This document shows, one piece after another, positions 49,448 through 58,066 of a stretch of 64,000 nucleotides of DNA. Numbering within the stretch: the stretch's first letter is position 1; every line of letters starts with the position of its first letter. A program made the position numbers and the translations under genes. The DNA is from Vreelandella maris (GTDB taxonomy: Bacteria; Pseudomonadota; Gammaproteobacteria; Pseudomonadales; Halomonadaceae). The DNA is taken from NCBI RefSeq assembly GCF_013371085.1, contig NZ_JABWCV010000004.1:209554-273553 (forward strand), read 5' to 3'. The notes beneath the pieces are model-generated. The model searched no databases, was not told the origin of the DNA, and worked only from the letters and a program-made list of their open reading frames with translations.

Positions 49448-50562
49448 GCCTTAATCGCCTGTTCTAGCGCCGCCAACCTTCCCGGCTCCAGCGCTGCTTG
49501 TACCGCCGTAATACGTATCACATTGGCAAGCTCGGGATGTGTCAGACGGGTGACTAATACGCCTTCGTCGAGCAACTGCTTATGTACCTCGGCGGCGAGT
49601 TCGGCGCTGGGCAGGCGAATGCCGATGAAGTTGGTGGCGCTGGGGAGCACGTCGGCACCCAGTGCGCGAAAGTGCTCAGCCAGCTGCTCACGACGGGCTT
49701 TTACGTCGGAAACGTGTTGTTGCACTTCGTCAGGGTGATCGAGCACCACTTCCGCAGCGGCCAGAGTCAGTGACGAGACCGCGTAGTGAATACGCACCTT
49801 CATCATCATTGCCAGCACTTCAGGGTCGGCGATGGCATAGCCAATGCGCAGGCCCGCTAGACCGTGAGCCTTGGAGAGCGTGCGCAGGCGAATCACTCCC
49901 GGTATGGCTTTGGCAGCGAAATCGCTACCCGCGTCATCACGGAAATCCCCATAGGCTTCGTCTAACAATAGCCAGCAGGTGTCAGGCAGCGCCTCGCGCA
50001 GCTTGAGGATGGCGCTGTCGCTGTGCAAATGGCCGCTGGGGTTATCCGGGTTGGCCAGATACACCAGCCGCGCGTTCTCCTGATGTGCCGCTGCGATAAG
50101 TGCTTCCAGATCGGGGGCCAGCACACCGGGCGCCTCAAAATAGCTGGGCTCGATCAAACGGCAGCCCTGGCCTTTGGCAAAATAGCCCAAGGTGGGGTAG
50201 GTGCCGGCGGTGCTCACCACGGTGTCGCCCGGTTCGCAGGTGGTGCGCAGCGCCAGGGCGATTAAGCTATCGGCACCGGCATCCACCAGCATCGTTTCCA
50301 GCGCAATCCCCTGCTGCGCGCTCAGGCGTTGGCGCACCCCTAGCGCTTCGGAATCTCCGTAGCAGTAAACGTGTTCAGCCAGGGCATCGCCAAAGTGGTC
50401 GCGCAGGGCAAGGTGAGGCATGTCCAGACCTTCGTTTGAGCCCAGCCGATGGGGGATCTCTCGGCCAAGTCGACGCTCCAGCACCTTAATGCCCGGAAAC
50501 GGATTAACAGGGCCTTCACTCAGTAAGTGGTTGGGATAAGGGGGCGTGCTTTGAGAAGGCAT
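49444..50562 (-). CDS. HisC-like PLP aminotransferase
   Basis: 372 residues of fold-type I class II (histidinol-phosphate aminotransferase family). Substrate/PLP motifs: LGSNEG near 40, ANPDNPSG near 168-175, DEAYGDFR (about 198-205) and the PLP-lysine in LSKAHGLAGLRIGY (about 230-243). Not a clear biosynthetic HisC, because it is in a catabolic operon with an importer and FAD dehydrogenase; it likely transaminates an amino acid or amine from the same route. Last gene of the minus-strand operon. Confidence 0.88.
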   Translation of the reverse strand: MPSQSTPPYPNHLLSEGPVNPFPGIKVLERRLGREIPHRLGSNEGLDMPHLALRDHFGDALAEHVYCYGDSEALGVRQRLSAQQGIALETMLVDAGADSLIALALRTTCEPGDTVVSTAGTYPTLGYFAKGQGCRLIEPSYFEAPGVLAPDLEALIAAAHQENARLVYLANPDNPSGHLHSDSAILKLREALPDTCWLLLDEAYGDFRDDAGSDFAAKAIPGVIRLRTLSKAHGLAGLRIGYAIADPEVLAMMMKVRIHYAVSSLTLAAAEVVLDHPDEVQQHVSDVKARREQLAEHFRALGADVLPSATNFIGIRLPSAELAAEVHKQLLDEGVLVTRLTHPELANVIRITAVQAALEPGRLAALEQAIKA

Positions 50563-50634
50563 AACGATTCCTAAAAACGATTTTCAAATCAGTAGTAACG
50601 ATTAACGTAGCGCGTTTATTTAACGCACTCTTAT

Positions 50635-52014
50635 TTAAAGTACTTTACCGGGATTTAACAGATTAAGCGGATCGAGCGCCTGCTTGAGCGACAGCATCAG
50701 CGCGATTTCGGCGCTGGAGCGACAGGTGCTCAGCCATGGCCGCTTCTCCAGGCCAATGCCGTGCTCGGCGGAAACTGAACCGCCCAGTGCGGCCAGCGGT
50801 TGATAGACCATCGCTTCCACTTCACGGCGCACCTCTATTTCAGCGCTGCCCACGCTAACGGAAATATGCAGATTGCCATCGCCCAGGTGACCAAATACTA
50901 CCAAGCGCGCCTCTTCCCAGCGCTGGTTTAGCTGCGCTTCCAGGGCATCGGTGTAGCGCTGCATATCGGCAATCGGCAGGCTGACATCGAAGGTAAGCAC
51001 CGGTGCCATGCCCTTGACCAGCCCTTCGATATCCTCACGAATCGCCCAAAGCCCATCGCGCTGGGTCGTCGACTGCGCAATCACCGCATCGACAATCAGC
51101 TCGCTCTCTAATGCACTTTCTAATGCTTCGCTGAACTGCGTGGCATTGCGCTCTGCGTCGCTGCCCAGCGACTCGATAATTACATAAAACGGATGCTCGG
51201 TGGCAATCGGCGGAGTGTGGCGGTCCAGGGTTTCAGTGAGCAACCGGTAGTGATTTTGCCACATCACTTCAAACGCACCCAGGCTGCCGCCGAGCGCTTT
51301 GCCCATATGGCTGAGTAGCCCGGTTAACGCCTCAAACGAAGGGCAGGCTACCAGCGCCGTTTGCTCGCTGGGCGTCGGCGGCTGCAGGCGTAGCACCGCG
51401 CGGGTCACGATGCCCAGGGTGCCTTCGCTGCCGATGAATAGCTGCTTTAAATCAAAACCGGCGTTGTTTTTCAGCATGCGGTTCAGGGAACTGACCACCC
51501 GGCCATCGGCCATCACGGCCTCCAGGCCAAGTACCTGCTGGCGCATCATGCCGTAGCGAATTACCCGAACGCCACCGGCGTTGGTGGCGATATTGCCGCC
51601 AATCGTGCAACTGCCCCGAGCACCTAGATCCAGCGGGAACTGCAGGCCGACCTCTTTCGCGGCTTCCTGAACCCGTTGCAACGGTGCCCCGGCCTGCACG
51701 GTGAGGGTGCCGCCTACTTGATCGATCTCTTCGATGGCGGTCATGCGTTCCAGGGAAATCACCAGCTCATTCGGGCTCGCTTCTGCACCGTGAACCAGGC
51801 CGGTGAGGCCGCCGTGAGTCACTACCGGCTGTTGCACCTCATGGCAGGCACGCATCACCGCGGCGACTTGTTCGGTATCCGCCGGGCGAACAATCGCACC
51901 GGCCTGGCAGGGCGCGCCGGTCATCCAGTCCACGCGACGGCTATGCACATCGTCGCCGGTCAATACGTGGGCCGGGCCTACAATAGCGCGCAGCGCTTCC
52001 AGGGTTATCTGCAT
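50635..52014 (-). CDS. FAD-linked 2-hydroxyacid dehydrogenase (GlcD/D2HGDH-like)
   Basis: 459 residues of the vanillyl-alcohol-oxidase FAD fold. FAD-binding pieces THGGLTGLVHGA (about 64-75), GSCTIGGNIATNAGGVRVIRYG (described in parts, about 133-154) and IGSEGTLGIVTRAVLRL; the C-terminal catalytic half has FGHLGDGNLHISV and SAEHGIGLEKR, metal- and substrate-binding His residues of the D-2-hydroxyglutarate/D-lactate type. It would oxidise a D-2-hydroxy acid made from the keto acid produced by the aminotransferases. Position: between the ABC ATPase and the HisC-like gene. Confidence 0.88.
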   Translation of the reverse strand: MQITLEALRAIVGPAHVLTGDDVHSRRVDWMTGAPCQAGAIVRPADTEQVAAVMRACHEVQQPVVTHGGLTGLVHGAEASPNELVISLERMTAIEEIDQVGGTLTVQAGAPLQRVQEAAKEVGLQFPLDLGARGSCTIGGNIATNAGGVRVIRYGMMRQQVLGLEAVMADGRVVSSLNRMLKNNAGFDLKQLFIGSEGTLGIVTRAVLRLQPPTPSEQTALVACPSFEALTGLLSHMGKALGGSLGAFEVMWQNHYRLLTETLDRHTPPIATEHPFYVIIESLGSDAERNATQFSEALESALESELIVDAVIAQSTTQRDGLWAIREDIEGLVKGMAPVLTFDVSLPIADMQRYTDALEAQLNQRWEEARLVVFGHLGDGNLHISVSVGSAEIEVRREVEAMVYQPLAALGGSVSAEHGIGLEKRPWLSTCRSSAEIALMLSLKQALDPLNLLNPGKVL

Positions 52015-52041
52015 TGAGTATCCTTTTTTACCATTAATAAT

Positions 52042-53682
52042 TTACGCAGTGGCCGCTACGGGGGCTTCGCGGCCGGGAATCGCCTTGAGCAGATCCTGGG
52101 TATACGCCTCTTTTGGGGCGAGGAAAATCTGCTCGGCGCTGCCTTGCTCAACGATGCGGCCGTGCTGCATCACCACGATGCGGTCACAGATATGCGCGGC
52201 GACGCGCAGGTCGTGGGTGATAAACAGCAGCGATAACGAAAGCCGCTGTTTAAGCTCCTCCAGCAGTTCCAACACCTGGGCCTGAATCGACACGTCCAAG
52301 GCTGATACGGCCTCATCCGCCACAATCAGTTCAGGGTTAAGCGCCAACGCTCGGGCAATGCCGATACGCTGGCGCTGGCCGCCAGAAAACTCGTGAGGAA
52401 AGCGTTCCACGGCGCTGGCGCCCAAACCGACCATATCGAGCAGCTCACCTGCCTGTTTAAGCGCCGCGGCTTTGGGCGTGCCGTTGGCAATCGGCCCCTG
52501 GGCAATCGCCATGCCTACTTTGGTGCGTGGGTTGAGCGATGCGTAGGGGTCTTGGAATATCATCTGCACCCGGTGGCGTTCCCGTCGCAGCGCATCGCCT
52601 TTGAGCTGGGAAAGGTTCACCCCATCGAGCAGCAACTCGCCGCTATCGGGGTGCTCCAAACGCACCACACAGCGCCCAAGCGTGGATTTGCCCGAACCTG
52701 ACTCACCTACGATCCCCACCGTTTCACCCCGCGCCAAGGTGAGCGAGACATCCTCAAGGGCACGCACTTCGCGGGAAGGTTTAAGGAACCCGCCCCGGGA
52801 GCGAAAGACCTTATTGAGCTGCTTGATCTCCAGCAGCGGGGCGACCTGGCTGGTCTCCCGGTGGGGCGGCACCGCATTGCTGGGAATCGCGGCAATCAAC
52901 GCTTGGGTATAGGCGTCTTGAGGTTTCTCAAGCACCGACTTGGCGTCACCCAGTTCAACGATCTTGCCATGACGCATCACACAAACGCGGTTGGCGATTT
53001 CGGCTACCACGCCAAAGTCGTGGGTGATAAACATCACCGACATGCCGCGCCGCTGTTGCAGATCGCGAATAAGCTCAAGGATCTGCGCTTGCGTGGTGAC
53101 ATCCAGCGCCGTGGTGGGCTCATCGGCAATCAGCAGAATGGGCTCCAGCGCCAGCGCCATGGCGATCATCACCCGCTGTCGCTGGCCGCCAGAGAGCTCA
53201 AACGGGTAGGCGCGAATGGCCTTCTCCGGCTGGGGAATGCCCACTTCGATCAACAACTCCAGCGCGCGGGCCTGGCGCTCTTTGGGAGTGAACTGACCGT
53301 GAGCTTCGAACACCTCGGCAATTTGCGCGCCTACCCGCATCAGGGGGTTAAGGGCGGTCATTGGCTCCTGGAAGATCATGCCAATTTTTAGCCCGCGCAG
53401 GGCGCGGTGCTGCTTTTCGGTCAGGGCGAGCAGGTCCTGCCCCTCGAAGAGTATCTCGCCATGGGTGGCGTTCACGCCCTTGGGCAGCAGCCCCATCACG
53501 GCGTTGGCGGCCATTGATTTACCGGAACCGGATTCGCCCACCACGCACATGATTTCGCCGCGCTTCACCTCGTAGCTCACGTCCTCCACCGCCAGGGCGC
53601 GATCCGCCCCTTTGGGCAGCGCAATGTTAAGATCGCGAATGCTGAGGACGGTGTCAGCCGATGGATTCTCTGTAATAGGCAT
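52042..53682 (-). CDS. Peptide-type ABC importer, fused dual ATPase (DppD-DppF type)
   Basis: 546 residues with two ABC domains in one chain. Walker A GESGSGKS is at 49-56 and again near 324-331; signature [18 protein letters not shown] and Walker [21 protein letters not shown] each occur twice. The oligopeptide linker regions ([13 protein letters not shown] and [14 protein letters not shown]) occur after each domain. Such fused ATPases (GsiA/YejF type) power import of peptides, glutathione or other amides. It is fourth in the SBP-permease-permease-ATPase operon. Confidence 0.95.
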   Translation of the reverse strand: MPITENPSADTVLSIRDLNIALPKGADRALAVEDVSYEVKRGEIMCVVGESGSGKSMAANAVMGLLPKGVNATHGEILFEGQDLLALTEKQHRALRGLKIGMIFQEPMTALNPLMRVGAQIAEVFEAHGQFTPKERQARALELLIEVGIPQPEKAIRAYPFELSGGQRQRVMIAMALALEPILLIADEPTTALDVTTQAQILELIRDLQQRRGMSVMFITHDFGVVAEIANRVCVMRHGKIVELGDAKSVLEKPQDAYTQALIAAIPSNAVPPHRETSQVAPLLEIKQLNKVFRSRGGFLKPSREVRALEDVSLTLARGETVGIVGESGSGKSTLGRCVVRLEHPDSGELLLDGVNLSQLKGDALRRERHRVQMIFQDPYASLNPRTKVGMAIAQGPIANGTPKAAALKQAGELLDMVGLGASAVERFPHEFSGGQRQRIGIARALALNPELIVADEAVSALDVSIQAQVLELLEELKQRLSLSLLFITHDLRVAAHICDRIVVMQHGRIVEQGSAEQIFLAPKEAYTQDLLKAIPGREAPVAATA

Positions 53683-53691
53683 ATAAAGTCC

Positions 53692-54525
53692 TTAGCGCTC
53701 GCGTGATAGTTTGGGGTTCAGTGCGTCGTCTAACCCTTCACCCACTAGGTTTAACGCTAAAACGGTGAGCAGAATCGCCACGCCAGGGAAGAAACTCAGC
53801 CACCAAGCCTGACGAATCACCGTGCGCGCAGCGCCAATCATATAGCCCCAGGACATCACGTTAGGGTCGCCCAAACCGAGGAACGACAACGCCGACTCCA
53901 GCAAAATCGCGGTGGCCACCATGAGCGATGCCAGCACGATAATCGGCGACAGCGTATTGGGCAGAATCTGACGCAGAATAATCGTAGTGTTGGACTGGCC
54001 CACCAAGCGCGCGGCTTCCACGTATTCCCGGTTGCGCAGCGACATAAACTCGGCGCGCACCAAACGAGCCACCGGCGGCCAGCTGACAATCGCAATCGCC
54101 AGCACGATGGAGGTGATGCTGGGCTGCATAATCGCCACCAGCACGATCGCCAGCGCGAAGTTGGGAATGGTCTGGAAGAACTCGGTAAAGCGCATCAATA
54201 TGTCGTCAATGATGCCGCCGTAGTAGCCTGCAATCGCTCCCAAGGGAACGCCAATCAGCAGCGCCACGCTGGTGGATACCAGCCCGATTAATAGCGATAC
54301 CCAGGCGCCGTGCATTAAGCCTGAGGCCACGTTGCGACCCATGGTGTCGGTGCCCAGGGGAAAGCCATCTTGCGAGAGCGGCGGTAAAAAGGGTCGCTGC
54401 ACCATGCGCCAGGGCGATTCAGGAAACAGCAGTGGGGCGAGTATCGCCATGGCGATAATCAGCAGCAGAATAATCAGCCCGACGAGGGCGCCACGGTTTT
54501 GCGCAAAGCGTGCGAAAAAGCTCAT
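53692..54525 (-). CDS. Peptide-type ABC importer permease DppC
   Basis: 277 residues, about six membrane helices. N-terminal RFAQNRGALVGLIILLLIIAMAI and the DppC/OppC motif PLGTDTMGRNVASGLMHGAWVS; the cytoplasmic EAA loop EYVEAARLVGQSNTTIILRQILPN contacts the ATPase. The start overlaps the dppB stop by four bases. Forms the channel with DppB. Confidence 0.95.
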   Translation of the reverse strand: MSFFARFAQNRGALVGLIILLLIIAMAILAPLLFPESPWRMVQRPFLPPLSQDGFPLGTDTMGRNVASGLMHGAWVSLLIGLVSTSVALLIGVPLGAIAGYYGGIIDDILMRFTEFFQTIPNFALAIVLVAIMQPSITSIVLAIAIVSWPPVARLVRAEFMSLRNREYVEAARLVGQSNTTIILRQILPNTLSPIIVLASLMVATAILLESALSFLGLGDPNVMSWGYMIGAARTVIRQAWWLSFFPGVAILLTVLALNLVGEGLDDALNPKLSRER

Positions 54526-55502
54526 GCGGCCCCCTTCTTGATGCGTGGATCAGCCAGGCTGTAGACCAGATCAGTGATGATATTGAAGACAATGACCAAG
54601 GCCGCCGAGAAGAAGAAAATGCCCAGCAGCAGGTTGTAGTCACGCTGCTGTAGCGCTTCGAACATCAGCCGCCCGATGCCGGGCCAGGCAAACACGGTTT
54701 CGGTCAGGATTGCCCCGCCGACCATCTGCCCCGCCTGCAGGCCCGCTAACGTGATGATCGGCAGCAGGGCGTTACGCAACACATGGCGGCGCTGAATAAT
54801 GCCTGGCTTCAAGCCCTTGGCGCGGGCGGTTTTGACGTAATCCTGCTGCGCGGCATCGAGCATCGACGTGCGCGTCATGCGGGTGTAAATCGCCATAAAG
54901 AACAGCGCCAGCGTGGTGGCGGGCAATACCAAGTGCTTGGCCACGTCGAGCACCAGCGCCAACCCCGTATGGCCCGCCCCCACGGTGTAAAGCCCGTAGG
55001 CGGGCAGCCAGCCTAAGTAGACGGAAAAGACCACCACCGACATCAGTGCGACCCAGAACAGCGGCGTGGCGTAGAACACCAGCGCCAGCGCCATGATCAG
55101 TGAGCCAGAGGGCTTCTTGACCCGCGCGGCGGCCATGGAGCCTGCCACAATGCCCAGTACCAGTGAGAGCACAAAGGCAGTGCCGGTGAGCAGTAGGGTG
55201 GCGGGCAGGCGATCCATAATCAGATCAAACACCGGCACGCCCAGTCGGTAGGAGTAGCCGAAATCGAGCATGGCGATACCCGACACGTAATGCCACAGCT
55301 GTACATACATCGGCTGGTCGAGCCCAAAGCGCTCGCGCAACTGATCGAGAAACTCCTGGTCGGCGGCACCCGCTTCGCCAGCCAGAATGGCGGCCGGGTC
55401 ACCGGGGGCCAACTGAATCAGCAAGAAGTTAAAAATAACGATTAAAAACAGCACAATCACGGCCTTGAACAGCCGCATTAGGATTAGGCGCGCGTAAACC
55501 AT
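54522..55502 (-). CDS. Peptide-type ABC importer permease DppB
   Basis: 326 residues from ATG 55502, chosen for CAGGAAA about 8 bases upstream (open frame from 55529). Six membrane helices, N-terminal VLFLIVIFNFLLIQLAPGDPAAIL, and EAA motif DYVKTARAKGLKPGIIQRRHVLRNALLPIITLAGLQ (in pieces) at about 215-250. Pairs with DppC. Between it and the binding-protein gene is a perfect stem-loop. Confidence 0.95.
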   Translation of the reverse strand: MVYARLILMRLFKAVIVLFLIVIFNFLLIQLAPGDPAAILAGEAGAADQEFLDQLRERFGLDQPMYVQLWHYVSGIAMLDFGYSYRLGVPVFDLIMDRLPATLLLTGTAFVLSLVLGIVAGSMAAARVKKPSGSLIMALALVFYATPLFWVALMSVVVFSVYLGWLPAYGLYTVGAGHTGLALVLDVAKHLVLPATTLALFFMAIYTRMTRTSMLDAAQQDYVKTARAKGLKPGIIQRRHVLRNALLPIITLAGLQAGQMVGGAILTETVFAWPGIGRLMFEALQQRDYNLLLGIFFFSAALVIVFNIITDLVYSLADPRIKKGAA

Positions 55503-55540
55503 AAGTAGTTTCCTGACTAATACCTTCAAGACATAGCTGG

Positions 55541-55569
55541 AAAACCCAGGTAGCTCGCGCTACCTGGGT
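55541..55569 (-). terminator. Intergenic stem-loop between dppA-like and dppB genes (attenuator candidate)
   Basis: Perfect 11-base stem ACCCAGGTAGC (55544-55554) / GCTACCTGGGT (55559-55569), TCGC loop, followed on the minus strand by TTTT. It lies just after the binding-protein stop inside the operon. It would partly end transcription or protect the 3' end of the binding-protein mRNA, so that protein is made in excess over the permeases. Confidence 0.7.
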
Positions 55570-55578
55570 GGCTTGGGT

Positions 55579-57135
55579 TTAGCGGTCTAGCCAGGCATCT
55601 TTAAAGCCGTCGTTAACACCTACGCCGGAGGTGACTAGGTTTTTCACATCACAGCGGTAAAGAGTCGGGAAGCCCAGCTCCATCAGCCAGCCAACGGGCA
55701 CATCTTCGTGCAGGATTTCCTGAACTTCACGGTAAAGCGCTTCGCGCTCTTCGTCGGGGAAAGCCGTAGCGGCCTCGTTGAACAGCTCGTCGACACGCTC
55801 GTTTTCGTAGCCTTCGACGTTATTCCAGGGTGAGCCCTTGGCAATGTTGTCGGAAAGGTAGGTGCGTGAAATACCTAGTGCCGGGTCGCCATACTGGTAG
55901 AGGTAGGTAAAGGCGAGGTCGTAATCCCAATCGCCCAGGCGCTGGTTCCAGCCGCCCACATCGGTAGCTTGGGTTTCAACGTTAATGCCTACTTCACGCA
56001 GGTTCTGCTGCACGGCCTCGGCCCAGCGGGTCCAGGTTTCGCCGTAGGGCAGCGGCAGAATCGTGATCTCTTCACCGTCGTAGCCCATTTCATCCAGCAA
56101 CTCGCGGGCGCGGTCTGGGTTGTAGTCGTAGGGTTCTAGGTCATCATTCTGGAAGCGCGCATTGGAGCCAAAGGCGGAGAGCGGCACATTGCCTAGACCG
56201 TTCCACAGCACATCTTTGGCGAACTCGCGATCCATGGCGTACATCACCGCCTGGCGGAAGCGTTTATCCGCGGTGGGGCCTTCGCGATTGTTCATCCACA
56301 GCATAGCAAAGGGGCTGAAGTATTCGTGGCCCTCTTCGGTCATGCAAACGTTATCCATCTCGGCCAGGCGGGGAATATCGAAGTTCTCGACGGTACCGCT
56401 GGGCAGCACATCGATGGTCTCGTTCTCGAAGGCTACCGCACGGGAGGCGCCATCGGGAATGATGTGCCAGTTCACGCCATCCAGGTAGGGCAACCCCTCT
56501 TCGTAATACTCTTCGTTCTTGACCAGTTCGATCACCGTGCCGCGCTCCCAATTGGAGAACTTGAACGGGCCAGTGCCGATGGGGTGGTCGTTGTGCTCGT
56601 TATTGCGGAAGTCGGTACCTGCGTAGAGGTGCTCAGGCACCATAGTAAAGGTACCCGCCTCGAAGGAGATCAGGAACGGGCCGAAAGGCTGCTTCAGGGT
56701 AAATACGACGGTGTGGTCGTCGGTGGCTTCGATGCTCTCTACATGCTGCAGCACGGCGCGGGCACTGGGGTTCAACTCACGGTGGAAGACATCGGCGGAG
56801 AACACCACGTCATCGGCGGTAAAGGCTTCGCCGTCATGCCAGGTAACGCCTTCACGCAGGTGGAAGGTGTAGGTGCGGCCATCGTCGCTGACCTCCCACG
56901 ACTCCGCCAACTGCGGCATGGGTTCCAGGTCGGTGGAGTAGCGCAACAGGCCTTCGTAGATATTGCCCGAGACGGTACGTGTAGGGGCGTTCTGAACCAT
57001 GCCCAGCACCAAGCCCGGCGGCTCCGGCTGGATAATGGTGTTAACCACACCGCCCTCTTTGGGGTCATCAGCCAGGGCGGCGGAGGTGAAAGCGAGTGCT
57101 GCAGCGGAAATAGCCAAAGCTAAAGGTTTTTTCAT
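55579..57135 (-). CDS. Peptide-type ABC importer periplasmic binding protein (family 5)
   Basis: 518 residues. Signal peptide with AxA cleavage after about residue 22 (TSAALA). Family 5 signature GNIYEGLLRYSTDLEPMPQLAESWEVSDDG and GVTWHDGEAFTADDVVFSADVF (in parts). The mature protein is very acidic (runs such as DDVV, DLEPYDYNPD, NDDLEP). Binds peptides or other amides in the periplasm. GAGGAGCAGG-type ribosome binding site. First gene of the six-gene minus-strand operon and divergent from the GntR regulator. Confidence 0.94.
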   Translation of the reverse strand: MKKPLALAISAAALAFTSAALADDPKEGGVVNTIIQPEPPGLVLGMVQNAPTRTVSGNIYEGLLRYSTDLEPMPQLAESWEVSDDGRTYTFHLREGVTWHDGEAFTADDVVFSADVFHRELNPSARAVLQHVESIEATDDHTVVFTLKQPFGPFLISFEAGTFTMVPEHLYAGTDFRNNEHNDHPIGTGPFKFSNWERGTVIELVKNEEYYEEGLPYLDGVNWHIIPDGASRAVAFENETIDVLPSGTVENFDIPRLAEMDNVCMTEEGHEYFSPFAMLWMNNREGPTADKRFRQAVMYAMDREFAKDVLWNGLGNVPLSAFGSNARFQNDDLEPYDYNPDRARELLDEMGYDGEEITILPLPYGETWTRWAEAVQQNLREVGINVETQATDVGGWNQRLGDWDYDLAFTYLYQYGDPALGISRTYLSDNIAKGSPWNNVEGYENERVDELFNEAATAFPDEEREALYREVQEILHEDVPVGWLMELGFPTLYRCDVKNLVTSGVGVNDGFKDAWLDR

Positions 57136-57276
57136 GTTTCCTGCTCCTCGGTTATTAGCACGTAATGGGTTTACGTAGTCGTTAGGCGAGCGAGGCGTGG
57201 CGTGTTAGGCCCAGTTGTGTGGGTTATTGGGGGCCTTTTTGAACCTTGCACTTTGAACTTAGCAGCATGCGGTAAA

Positions 57277-57307
57277 ACTGTCGACAGTCGGCAATCGTTC
57301 GTCGACA
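57277..57307. promoter_or_regulatory. Candidate GntR operator, two GTCGAC sites 21 bases apart
   Basis: ACTGTCGACAGT (57277-57288) is a perfect palindrome. A second GTCGACA (57301-57307) is centred exactly 21 bases (two helical turns) away. Both lie in the 227-base divergent gap between the binding-protein gene and the GntR gene. The spacing fits two GntR dimers; binding is unproven. Confidence 0.5.
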
Positions 57308-57362
57308 AAAAGCTATTTTTCGTCATACTGAGAAAACGCGCCACACCCCACGAGTAAATTTT

Positions 57363-58061
57363 ATGGCCTTATCAACGGCGGCTCCCAGGCCCTTTATCCA
57401 GCAGCAAAACCTCGTCGAACAGGTGGCTGACTATTTGACCCAAGCGATTATTCAGCAACACTTTTTACCCGGCGAACGGCTTTCCGAAGTACAGCTTTCC
57501 CGTGACTTGGGCGTTAGCCGCGCACCGGTTCGTGAGGCCGCGCGCTTGCTGGAAAGCCGTGGTTTATTGATCTCCAAACCTCGCCGCGGCTTCTTTGTCC
57601 GCGCGTTGAATGCCGTTGAACTCGAAGATGTGTTTGATTTGCGGCTATGCCTTGAGAGGCATGCGATTCATCGCTTGGCAGAGCGCTACACGCCGGAAGC
57701 CCAGCGCGCGCTCAAGCAGCAGGTAGAGGTGCTCTGTGAAGCGGCCGCCAGTAACGATGGCACTCGTCGAATTGAAGAGGATCTGCAGTTTCACCGCCTG
57801 ATGCTGCACTACGCAGGCAACGAGCGGCTGCTGCGCGCCTTTGACGACCTCACTCATGAACTGCGCCTCTGCATCACGCTAATTACCAAAACCCATGAAG
57901 CCCCCGACACCATCGCCACTAGTCACTATAAATTGCTCGACGCGCTGGATAGCGGCAGCGCGGCCGCCTGTCGTGAGGCGATTGACTACCACATAGGCGT
58001 TGCCCGCAAATTTGTAGTGAAGGGTGTGGGCGAAACCGTAGATAGTTCTGATGAAGGATAG
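57363..58061 (+). CDS. GntR-family (FadR/FCD type) transcriptional regulator
   Basis: 232 residues. N-terminal winged HTH (LVEQVADYLTQAII, PGERLSEVQLSRDLGVSRAPVREAARLLESRGLL) and a C-terminal all-helical FCD domain (from about 90), with the metal/ligand site residues in EDLQFHRLML and SHYKLLDAL. FCD regulators usually bind carboxylates via a metal. Divergent from the ABC importer operon and co-directional with deacetylase 3 (5-base gap), it probably controls both in response to an acid derived from the substrate. Confidence 0.9.
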   Translation: MALSTAAPRPFIQQQNLVEQVADYLTQAIIQQHFLPGERLSEVQLSRDLGVSRAPVREAARLLESRGLLISKPRRGFFVRALNAVELEDVFDLRLCLERHAIHRLAERYTPEAQRALKQQVEVLCEAAASNDGTRRIEEDLQFHRLMLHYAGNERLLRAFDDLTHELRLCITLITKTHEAPDTIATSHYKLLDALDSGSAAACREAIDYHIGVARKFVVKGVGETVDSSDEG

Positions 58062-58066
58062 TTCTG

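Noticed and set aside
56326..57123. 265-codon plus-strand ORF antisense to the family 5 binding protein
   Set aside because: Long antisense ORFs are expected in high-GC genes; the minus strand carries the signal peptide and family motifs.
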